The notes beneath the pieces were generated by a model. It was not told where the DNA came from. It ran no database searches and was given only the letters and a program-made list of their open reading frames with translations. A stretch of 64,000 nucleotides of DNA from the NCBI GenBank assembly GCA_045541255.1, contig JAZQIU010000006.1, forward strand, positions 1 through 64,000. The letters are read 5' to 3'. The position numbers and the translations under genes were made by a program. The stretch's first letter is position 1. Each line of letters opens with the position of its first letter. Positions 25,819 through 33,748 of the stretch are shown here, one piece after another. Source of the DNA: UMGS1124 sp045541255 (lineage in GTDB: Bacteria > Bacillota_I > Bacilli_A > RF39 > UBA660).

Positions 25819-27048
25819 TTCATATTCTAATAATCCTACATTTTCTTTAAACATTTTATAAATGTCATCAACACTGAGCTCTTGCTTTATAAAATCTTCA
25901 AATATTTTATAAAAAGTTGTTGTTTCTATAATAAGTGTTTTATTTCTTTTAGCTATAGTAATTTGTCTTTCTTTAATTCTACTTCTTTCTCGTGGTTCTT
26001 TAAACCTTTCATTAGCCACAAAAAATAAACATTTTGTTTCTTCAACAATACCATTACTTTCTAATTTATCATCATAAATCACTAAATGATTATATGCATC
26101 CGAAACATTTTGCCCAGACACCTCATTATTTAAACCTTTTGTTTCAACCACAAATGTCGTATCACAAAATTTAAAATTAAAATCTTCTTCATAAATATCA
26201 ACAAATTTATCTTCTAATCCAAATATTTGTATTAACATTTTATTAATTTGTTCAGAAAGTGAATTACCACTCAAATATAATATACTTTTATATTTTAAAT
26301 TATTATTTAATTTTTTCTTATTTTCATTAATAATGTTATTCAATTTTGCAATTTCATCATTACATTTTTCAATATTTTCTTTATATATATAATCATCATG
26401 AAAAGAAACATTTTCTATCCATTGTGGAATGGTTTCGTTTTTTATTAAAAATCCTATTTTATTTAAAAAAACAAAAAGGCTTTTTTCTATTTCTTTATTT
26501 GCTGGTGTTTCAAATATATTTAAAGTTGAAATCACTATTCTATCTGTCAAACTCATAGTATTAATCTTTTTACTCTTTTCGCATAAAATAATACCTTCAT
26601 TTTCATCAAAATAGAAATCTGAATTATAGATTTCACCATCAAATTTTGTTATTCCTTTTTCATAGTTAAATTTTGGTAATGGTTCATATATATATTTTGA
26701 TATAAAGTCATTAACTTTGTCTTTTATACTCTTTAATTGTGCTGTTTTTCGATATTCTTTACTGTATACAGAGTAATCATACCTAAAATAATGATTTTGT
26801 GGAAAAAATATTATTACCTTTGTATTACATGTATTAATAGCATTCTTTATAGTAGATAAATCACTTTTATCATTTAAATATTCACCATTAGAAGCATTAC
26901 AGCGCCAAAGATTATTTGAAGTTAAATTGACAATATTAATATCATATAGATCAAATGATTTGTATTCATCAAAACTTGACACTACTATTTCTTTATTACT
27001 AAATTTGTCTTTATACATATATGTATCTTTTGTAATTATTTGAATCAT
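25798..27048 (-). CDS. PD-(D/E)XK-like nuclease-domain protein, accessory
   Basis: A 416-residue protein with three parts. The N-terminal 130 residues look alpha/beta (INIVNLTSNNLWRC, TKVIIFFPQNHYF). A short coiled coil (IEKCNDEIAKLNNIINENKK) sits near 225-250. The C-terminal part begins YKSILYLSGNSLSEQINKML and contains FCDTTFVVETKGLN near residue 295, the D...ExK pattern of restriction-endonuclease folds, then LFFVANERF and PRERSR. This C-terminal plan is frequent in conflict-system effectors. AGGAGGTATTGGA precedes the ATG. It lies 19 bp after the HEPN gene and must share its transcript. The biochemical role is untested. Confidence 0.6.
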   Translation of the reverse strand: MIQIITKDTYMYKDKFSNKEIVVSSFDEYKSFDLYDINIVNLTSNNLWRCNASNGEYLNDKSDLSTIKNAINTCNTKVIIFFPQNHYFRYDYSVYSKEYRKTAQLKSIKDKVNDFISKYIYEPLPKFNYEKGITKFDGEIYNSDFYFDENEGIILCEKSKKINTMSLTDRIVISTLNIFETPANKEIEKSLFVFLNKIGFLIKNETIPQWIENVSFHDDYIYKENIEKCNDEIAKLNNIINENKKKLNNNLKYKSILYLSGNSLSEQINKMLIQIFGLEDKFVDIYEEDFNFKFCDTTFVVETKGLNNEVSGQNVSDAYNHLVIYDDKLESNGIVEETKCLFFVANERFKEPRERSRIKERQITIAKRNKTLIIETTTFYKIFEDFIKQELSVDDIYKMFKENVGLLEYEKITDEN

Positions 27049-27067
27049 TCCAATACCTCCTGTTTTA

Positions 27068-27826
27068 TTATAAATTATTACCTATATTTATATTTTTTAA
27101 TGGATTCTTATATGTATATTCTTTTGTAATTTTAAAAGTTTCATATTTTTCATCAAATGTTTCATTATCTTTAACCCCAATCCTATTTAATATACTTGGT
27201 GATGCAGTTGCCATAATATGCTCAATTTCAGGATTACTTTTTGCAAAATGTTCTTGATAAGCAAAATCTAATTTTACACAATCTTCTTCAGTATATATAC
27301 TGTTTAACACTTGTAAAATATCATTAATAAAATCATATATTTTTTTACAATAAGAATATGATAAATTATAATCAATAAACTTTCCATCATGAATTATCTC
27401 GTTTCTTAAATTAGCCAAATCATCCATTTTTGATTTTTCTATAATTTTATTTATATTTTCATATGAAGACAGTATAAATGCTCCTTTTTTGTTTTCTGAT
27501 GATTTTATCATTTTGGCAACTTTTAATATTTCTTCTACACTTTTATCTTTTTTAAACAACATAAATTTTATAAAAAATTTCATAAACTCTTCTAACGAAG
27601 TATATGCATTTAATACTGCATTATTGTAAAAGCCATCTTGCAGTTGAATTATGGCTTGATCAAATAATATTCTATATTTATCATTTCTTGAAACAATAAT
27701 GAATTTATGCCCTCTTGGACATTGATATTCAGATATATCATCATCTTTTAGATTATCATCAAAAAAACTATTTAACGGGTGTCCATCTAATTTACTACAA
27801 ACTGGACAAATAAAATAAGTTTTAAT
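27068..27826 (-). CDS. Zinc-ribbon HEPN protein with probable ATT start
   Basis: The frame is open from an ATT at 27824-27826, and a strong AAGGAGG site lies 7 bp before it. No ATG, GTG or TTG occurs in frame until 27583, where an ATG has no ribosome site and would cut off a clear domain. From ATT the product is 252 residues. It has a zinc-ribbon-like CPVC (7-10) and CPRGH (36-40), then a helical HEPN-like domain with RNEIIH at 141-146, which fits the RxxxxH catalytic motif of HEPN RNases. The nuclease-like gene follows 19 bp downstream. The leader carries a promoter and an attenuator-like hairpin. Confidence 0.65.
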   Translation of the reverse strand: MKTYFICPVCSKLDGHPLNSFFDDNLKDDDISEYQCPRGHKFIIVSRNDKYRILFDQAIIQLQDGFYNNAVLNAYTSLEEFMKFFIKFMLFKKDKSVEEILKVAKMIKSSENKKGAFILSSYENINKIIEKSKMDDLANLRNEIIHDGKFIDYNLSYSYCKKIYDFINDILQVLNSIYTEEDCVKLDFAYQEHFAKSNPEIEHIMATASPSILNRIGVKDNETFDEKYETFKITKEYTYKNPLKNINIGNNL

Positions 27827-27839
27827 ATTACTACCTCCT

Positions 27840-27938
27840 TACTACAAAAAAACGCCAATACAAAGCTTATAAAATAAGCCTGTACTAGTGCTTCCTTTTT
27901 ACTAACTAAATTATATCAAATTTTGTATAAAAAGTCAG
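27840..27938 (-). promoter_or_regulatory. Promoter plus attenuator hairpin of the HEPN operon
   Basis: On the minus strand CTGACT (27933-27938), a 17-bp spacer and TATAAT (27910-27915) form a promoter. The transcript would at once meet CACTAGTAC pairing with GTATTGGCG (one mismatch) around an AGGCTTA/TAAGCTT stem, then seven T, before the ribosome site. This is an intrinsic terminator between the start site and the gene, so expression probably needs read-through. Confidence 0.6.
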
Positions 27939-27949
27939 TAATATCTATT

Positions 27950-28200
27950 GAATTTAGAAGACTATTTTTATAAAATTCGTTCCCGACTTGTTCCCAAGCT
28001 CTTCAAGAAGTTCTGTAAAATACTCAAAATTCCTTATAAACCCAGCAAAAACAAAAATGACTAGCCTCTTGGCTAGTCTTCAGGGGGTTTTGGTTGATAA
28101 CATTAACTACATTATCGTTAATGTTATCTGCATGATATAATATCATGCCTATATTCATTCTATAATAAAAATAATTATTAGTCAATTGAATTTTTAGAAT
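27950..28200. repeat. Island edge: coding debris, terminator and two dyads
   Basis: A minus-strand frame ending LLEELGNKSGTNF then FIKIVF (stop near 27952) looks like the tail of a lost mobile-element protein. GACTAGCC/GGCTAGTC (28059-28078) is followed on the minus strand by a T-rich tract and should terminate recG. A perfect 12-bp dyad GATAACATTAAC / GTTAATGTTATC (28096-28128) and an 8-bp dyad GCATGATA / TATCATGC (28130-28148) lie next to it. They may be element-end or recombination sites. Confidence 0.45.
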
Positions 28201-30189
28201 TTAGTCAATAAATTTAATTGTGTCTATTATTTGGTTGTAGTATGGGTAATCTTTGAAATTATTTTGTATGTTGTTTGATATAAATTCTTCTGTATCTATG
28301 TTTGCTTGTTTTAATATTTTTATATCACTTTTTATATTCGCTAATTTAAATGTCATTTCTCCACTTTGTTTTGTTCCAAATAAATTACCACTACCTCTTA
28401 GTTCAAAGTCTTTTTCTGATATATAGAAACCATCTGTAGAAGATACTAATACATTTAATCTTTCTTTATCATAATTACTTATTAATAGACAGTATGATGT
28501 TAGTTCATTTCTTCCTACTCTACCTCTAAGTTGGTGTAGAGTTGATAAACCAAATCTTTCTGCGTTGAATATTATCATGCATGTTGCATTTTTTACATCT
28601 ACTCCTACTTCTATTACTGTTGTTGATATAAGTATTTTTGTTTTACCTTCTTTAAAGTTATTCATTATTGGTTCTTTATCTTTATTTTTTAATTTACCAT
28701 GTAATATTTCTATAGGTATTTTGTTATTAAATGCTGTATTAAGTTTTTCTGCTAGTTTTTCTACATCATATAGGTCTGTTTCTTCATTCTCTTCTACTAA
28801 TGGAGATACTACATATATTTGATGGCCTTTTTTTATTTCTTCTAGCATAATATTTAAACATTCTTTTAAGTCTTTTTCTTTATATAGTTTAGTAATTATT
28901 TCTTTTCTTCCGTTAGGTTTAGTTTTTATTTCACTTATATCCATATCACCATATATTGTTAAAGCATATGTTCTTGGTATAGGTGTGGCTGACATATAAA
29001 GTACATCAACTGAATCTCCTTTGTTTTGTAAATTCTTTCTTTGATTTACACCAAATCTATGTTGTTCATCTGTTATTACTAAACCTAAGTTTTTAAATGT
29101 TACTTCATCATTAATAAGTGAATGTGTTCCAATTATACAATCTATATCTCCATTATTTAATTGTTCTATTATTTTCTTTCTTTGAGGTTTTGAAGTGCTA
29201 GATGTTAACAATTCTACTTTTATATCTTTTATTATTTTTTTAATATTATCAAAGTGTTGTTGTGCTAAAATCTCTGTAGGTGCTAAGAATGCTGATTGAT
29301 ATCCTGATAAATAGTTAGCATATATACTTAAAAATGCTACTATTGTTTTACCACTACCTACATCTCCTATTACTATTCTATTCATTCTTTTATTTGAAGT
29401 GAAATCGTTTGTTATATCGTCTATTGCTTTTCTTTGATCTGTTGTAAGTTCAAATGGTAAAGTGTTTATTAATTCATTTAACTTATGTTTATCAAAAGTT
29501 TTTATTATATTAGTTTCATCGTTTTGTCTTTTTAGTTTTAAATAATTTATCTTAAACATAAATTCAAATAGTTCTTTATATATTAAATGTAATTTAGATT
29601 GTTTTAAAGAAGTTAAGTTTGTTGGATTATGTATTTGTTTTAAAGCTATATTTTCATTTATAAAGTTATATTTTTCTATTATGTATTCTGGTAAAGTATT
29701 ATGTATGTTTACTTTATTTAGAGTATTTAAAATTAATGTATTTAATGGTTTGTTTTTGATATTACCTTTTAAATGATATATAGGTTCTATTATAGAAGTA
29801 TCAAGTGGATTTAATAATATATTACTTGCTGTGAATTTATTTGTTTCTTTATTATATTTACCTATTAAACATATTTCTTTGCCTACTGTTAAATTCTTTT
29901 TTAAGAATCCTCTATTAAATATAGTTACATTTATTAGTTTATTTGAAGATATAACTCTAAATGATAAGTAGTTAAAGTTTTTTCTAATATATACTATTCT
30001 TGGTAAACTTTCTACTATACCATTTATTGTTAATGTTACATTATCAGTAGCATTATTAATATTCTCAGGATTATAAAAATTATATTTATACGGGTAATAA
30101 TTTATTAAATCATTAATGGTAAATATATTAATTTTGTTTAAATTATCTATTGTTTTTTCACCAATTCCTGGTATATTTTTTAAATCCAT
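28201..30189 (-). CDS. recG: RecG, branch-migrating ATP-dependent DNA helicase
   Basis: RecG remodels stalled forks and Holliday junctions. The 662-residue protein opens with a helix-hairpin-helix-like IPGIGEKTIDNLNK and has the OB-fold wedge (ITINGIVESL-like, near 50-150). The helicase core shows GDVGSGKTIVA near 277, TDEQHRFGV, MSATPIPRT and STTVIEVGVDVKN, followed by QLRGRVGR. Length is normal (about 680). AAGGAG lies before the ATG. It is a single gene ending at the 28.06 kb hairpin, and it forms the right-hand neighbour of the accessory island. Confidence 0.96.
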   Translation of the reverse strand: MDLKNIPGIGEKTIDNLNKINIFTINDLINYYPYKYNFYNPENINNATDNVTLTINGIVESLPRIVYIRKNFNYLSFRVISSNKLINVTIFNRGFLKKNLTVGKEICLIGKYNKETNKFTASNILLNPLDTSIIEPIYHLKGNIKNKPLNTLILNTLNKVNIHNTLPEYIIEKYNFINENIALKQIHNPTNLTSLKQSKLHLIYKELFEFMFKINYLKLKRQNDETNIIKTFDKHKLNELINTLPFELTTDQRKAIDDITNDFTSNKRMNRIVIGDVGSGKTIVAFLSIYANYLSGYQSAFLAPTEILAQQHFDNIKKIIKDIKVELLTSSTSKPQRKKIIEQLNNGDIDCIIGTHSLINDEVTFKNLGLVITDEQHRFGVNQRKNLQNKGDSVDVLYMSATPIPRTYALTIYGDMDISEIKTKPNGRKEIITKLYKEKDLKECLNIMLEEIKKGHQIYVVSPLVEENEETDLYDVEKLAEKLNTAFNNKIPIEILHGKLKNKDKEPIMNNFKEGKTKILISTTVIEVGVDVKNATCMIIFNAERFGLSTLHQLRGRVGRNELTSYCLLISNYDKERLNVLVSSTDGFYISEKDFELRGSGNLFGTKQSGEMTFKLANIKSDIKILKQANIDTEEFISNNIQNNFKDYPYYNQIIDTIKFID

Positions 30190-30229
30190 AATAACTCCTT
30201 AAATTTTTTAACTTTTTTCAAAAAAAGTG

Positions 30230-30258
30230 TTGACAAAACAACCTTTTTCCATTAGTAT
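30230..30258 (+). promoter_or_regulatory. Consensus promoter of a small RNA
   Basis: TTGACA (30230-30235), a 17-bp spacer and TAGTAT (30253-30258) on the plus strand, directed into the recG-nifJ gap where no plus-strand coding gene exists. Confidence 0.7.
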
Positions 30259-30263
30259 ATGAA

Positions 30264-30364
30264 GTACCAATTCACTTTAAGAGCGAATTGGTGCTAGTAT
30301 CACACTAGCCAACCCCTTTTTATTCTTTGAAGCAGTTCTCAGGGGGACTGCTTCTATTTTTTTA
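30264..30364 (+). ncRNA. Three-hairpin small RNA between recG and nifJ
   Basis: The predicted transcript is about 100 nt. Hairpin 1 pairs ACCAATTC with GAATTGGT, hairpin 2 pairs GCTAGT with ACTAGC, and hairpin 3 pairs GAAGCAGT (30329) with ACTGCTTC (30347) and is followed by a T run, a good terminator. The loop of hairpin 3 holds AGGGGG, complementary to the single-stranded AACCCCTT between hairpins 2 and 3, so a pseudoknot is possible. I do not recognise the family; it is not an obvious SRP, 6S or RNase P RNA. Its 3' end just meets the end of nifJ on the other strand. Confidence 0.65.
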
Positions 30365-33300
30365 TATTAAATTTTTGTAATATTTATAGCGCTCTTTAGC
30401 GTTATTTTTTTGTATTTCTAATAATTCTTTAGATGCTCCTTCATCTTTTAATTTTAGTGAGTTATATCTAACTTCGTTATTTAAGAAGTCTTCATATTTT
30501 TCAAAGTTAGGTTCTTTAGAATCTATTTCTAATTTACTTTCTTTATATCTCATTAAAATATTGTATCCACATTCTACTGATAGTTTTTGTTCATCTAATG
30601 AATTAACTAATCCACCTTTTATTCCGTGTTCTATACAAGGTGCATATGCGATTATAATTGATGGTCCATCATGACGTTCAGCTTCTATCATTGCTTTTAT
30701 TGCTTGCATTGGATTAGCACCTAAACATATTGATGCTACGTAAACATTATCATAGTTAGTTGCTATTTTAAATAAATCTTTCTTTCTTGTTCTTTTTCCA
30801 TCTGTAGCGAATTTAGCAACTGCTCCCGCTTTTGTTGATTTTGATGATTGTCCGCCTGTATTAGAATATACTTCAGTATCTAATACTAATATGTTTATAT
30901 TTTCATTAGATGATAATACTTGGTCTATTCCACTAAAGCCAATGTCATATGCCCAACCATCTCCACCAATACACCATATACTTCTTGTTTCAATATAATT
31001 TAATAAGTTTTTATCAAAGTTTGTTTGAGATAACTCATCTTTGATAACGCTTGTTATTTCATAATTATCTTTGTTATCTAACCATTTTTTATATAGTTCA
31101 TTAGTTGGTTCTTGCAACATAATATTTTCTATTTGTTCTCTTTTTTGTTTATATGATTTCATCATACCAAAACCAAATTCAGCGTTGTCTTCAAATAAAC
31201 TATTTGCCCATGGAATGTTATATGGAGTACTTGGACATGATGCTCCATAAATACTTGAACATCCTGTAGCATTTGCAATCATTAATTTATTACCAAATAA
31301 TTGTGTTAATAATTTTATATAAGCAGTTTCTCCACAGCCAGCACAAGCTCCATGGAATTCAAATAATGATTTATTTAATTGACTTCCTTTTACAGTATTT
31401 AGAGGGAATGTATTTTTATTTATATGGTTATTAAATACTTCTCTTTCTAATTCAGTTGTAGTTTCTTTTTCAGTTAGAACTAATGCTTTATTTCCAGCTT
31501 TGCCTGGACATATTTTTGTACATAGTCCACACCCAGTACAATCTTCTTTACTTACAAGTATTGACCAGTTAGTATCTGTACCAAAACATTTAGTATGTTC
31601 TATATCATCTGGTCCATCTATTATAGGTCTTATTACAGCATGTGGACATACAAAAGAACACATTCCACATTGTATACAATTTTCTTTTATCCAATGTGCA
31701 TTAGTAGATGATAAATCTCTTTTTTCATATTTAGTATTTCCACCATCTAATATTCCAGTTGAGTACTCTAATAATTCTTTTGTTGATAACTCATTACCTT
31801 TTCCACAATTTAATTTTTTTATTATAGTATCAAGGTTAGCATTTTCTTTTCTAAAGTTATTATCTATAATAATTTCTTTTAATTTTATATTGTTTATAGC
31901 ATTAATATTATTATTTACTACTTCTTCACCTTTAACACTAAATCTTTTTTTAATTAGATTTGTTAATTTTTCTTTATAGTTTTTTATATTTAATTTATCA
32001 AGTATTATACTTTCTATAATTATACCTATTCTACCTGGTATTCCATTAGCTTTAGATATTGTGTCTGCATCTATAGTATATACTTTAACGTTATTTAATT
32101 TTATTTTTGATTTTAAACTATTTGGTAGTATTTTATTTAATGTTTCTTCATCTTTGTTAGTGTTTATTATTAAACTACCGTTTTCTTTAATATGTGATAA
32201 TATATCATATTTATTTAAATAATTTTCTTTAGTTACAACTACTACATTAGGATTAGTAAGATAGTATGGCGCTTCTATTTTGTCATTACCGAATCTTAAG
32301 TGAGATATTGTTAAACCTCCACTTTTTTTAGAATCATATTCAAAATATCCTTGAACATATTTTTCTTCACCTATTATTTTTAATAAGTCTTTACTTGCTC
32401 CTACTGAACCATCTGATCCATATCCATATATTTTTATTTCATCACAATCTAATTTTAAGTTATAAGGGTATTCTTTTAATGATGTATTATTTAAATCATC
32501 TTTTATCCCTATTGTAAAGTTATCTTTTAGTTCAGTTTCTAACATTTTATATACGTTATAAATATCATTTGGTGTTGTATTTTTTCCTGATAACCCATAT
32601 CTTCCACCTACTATATTTAGGTTCATATCTTTAAGAGATGCTAATACATCTAAATATAATGGAGAGCCTATACTACCTGCTTCATTTGTTCTATCAAGTA
32701 CTGCAATATTTTTTACTGTACTAGGTAGGACTTTTTTTAGATATTCAGTACTAAATGGTCTATATAAATGTACTGTTATTAATCCTACATTTTTTAGGTT
32801 ATCTACTACTTTTTTAATAGTGTCATTTACTGACCCCATTGCTATTATTATGTTTTCAGCATTTTCACTACCATAATAATTAAAAGGCTTATAATCAGTT
32901 CCTTGTATTTCATTTATTTTATTCATGTGTTTTTCTACTATTTCTGGGACATTTTTATAAAAACTATTTCTTGCTTCAGTACATTGGAAATATATATCTT
33001 CATTTTGCGCTGTACCTCTTGTTATTTTATTACTTGGATGTAAGGATTTATTTTTAAACTCTGTTATTTTATCTTGAGGTATAATACTCATTAATGCATC
33101 AAAATCTATTTCTTTTATTTTATTTAATTCATGACTAGTTCTAAAGCCATCAAAGAAATGTAAAAATGGTAATGATGATTCCAATGTTGCTAAATGTGCT
33201 ACTGCTGCTAAGTCTTGACTTTCTTGTACATTATTAGATGCTAGCATACAAAAACCTGTTTGTCTTGTAGCATATATATCTTGATGATCACCTAAAATAC

Positions 33301-33655
33301 TTAATGCATGAGTTGCTAATGAACGTGATGCAACATGAATTACACAAGGTAGCATTTCCCCTGCTATTTTATACATGTTAGGAATCATTAATAATAACCC
33401 TTGACTTGCTGTAAATGTTGTTGCTAATGAACCTGTTATCAAAGCACCATGTAATGCTCCAGCAGCTCCAGCCTCACTTTGCATTTCATAAACTTCTGTT
33501 ACTTCATTATAAAAGTTCTTTACTTTCTTATTTTTTAATTCATCTATTTCACTAGCCATTGGACTAGATGGAGTTATAGGATATATAAAACTCATTTCAC
33601 TAAATTTATAAGCTACATCTGCACATGCAGTATTTCCATCTTTTATTTTGTACAT
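30362..33655 (-). CDS. nifJ: Pyruvate:ferredoxin (flavodoxin) oxidoreductase
   Basis: PFOR oxidatively decarboxylates pyruvate to acetyl-CoA and reduces ferredoxin, using thiamine diphosphate and three iron-sulfur clusters. It is an oxygen-sensitive enzyme typical of anaerobes. The protein starts with the pyruvate domain (IYPITPSSPMASEID, EAGAAGALHGA). A two-cluster ferredoxin domain follows with CIQCGMCSFVCPHA and CTGCGLCTKICPGK, then FHGACAGCGETAY and the TPP site IGGDGWAYDIGFSG with DTEVYSNTGGQSS. At 1,097 residues it is a little shorter than usual (about 1,170). It is monocistronic, with a TATAAT-bearing AT-rich region upstream. Confidence 0.97.
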   Translation of the reverse strand: MYKIKDGNTACADVAYKFSEMSFIYPITPSSPMASEIDELKNKKVKNFYNEVTEVYEMQSEAGAAGALHGALITGSLATTFTASQGLLLMIPNMYKIAGEMLPCVIHVASRSLATHALSILGDHQDIYATRQTGFCMLASNNVQESQDLAAVAHLATLESSLPFLHFFDGFRTSHELNKIKEIDFDALMSIIPQDKITEFKNKSLHPSNKITRGTAQNEDIYFQCTEARNSFYKNVPEIVEKHMNKINEIQGTDYKPFNYYGSENAENIIIAMGSVNDTIKKVVDNLKNVGLITVHLYRPFSTEYLKKVLPSTVKNIAVLDRTNEAGSIGSPLYLDVLASLKDMNLNIVGGRYGLSGKNTTPNDIYNVYKMLETELKDNFTIGIKDDLNNTSLKEYPYNLKLDCDEIKIYGYGSDGSVGASKDLLKIIGEEKYVQGYFEYDSKKSGGLTISHLRFGNDKIEAPYYLTNPNVVVVTKENYLNKYDILSHIKENGSLIINTNKDEETLNKILPNSLKSKIKLNNVKVYTIDADTISKANGIPGRIGIIIESIILDKLNIKNYKEKLTNLIKKRFSVKGEEVVNNNINAINNIKLKEIIIDNNFRKENANLDTIIKKLNCGKGNELSTKELLEYSTGILDGGNTKYEKRDLSSTNAHWIKENCIQCGMCSFVCPHAVIRPIIDGPDDIEHTKCFGTDTNWSILVSKEDCTGCGLCTKICPGKAGNKALVLTEKETTTELEREVFNNHINKNTFPLNTVKGSQLNKSLFEFHGACAGCGETAYIKLLTQLFGNKLMIANATGCSSIYGASCPSTPYNIPWANSLFEDNAEFGFGMMKSYKQKREQIENIMLQEPTNELYKKWLDNKDNYEITSVIKDELSQTNFDKNLLNYIETRSIWCIGGDGWAYDIGFSGIDQVLSSNENINILVLDTEVYSNTGGQSSKSTKAGAVAKFATDGKRTRKKDLFKIATNYDNVYVASICLGANPMQAIKAMIEAERHDGPSIIIAYAPCIEHGIKGGLVNSLDEQKLSVECGYNILMRYKESKLEIDSKEPNFEKYEDFLNNEVRYNSLKLKDEGASKELLEIQKNNAKERYKYYKNLI

Positions 33656-33748
33656 GTTATCACATTCTTTCTATAAATATTATAATATTATACATTTTAA
33701 ATTACAAATAAAAACACATTACTGATTAACAATAATGTGCATATTTTT

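Noticed and set aside
31500..31979. Plus-strand frame of 159 codons with many Cys/His
   Set aside because: It is the complement of the ferredoxin domain of nifJ; the apparent pattern comes from the repeated Cys codons.
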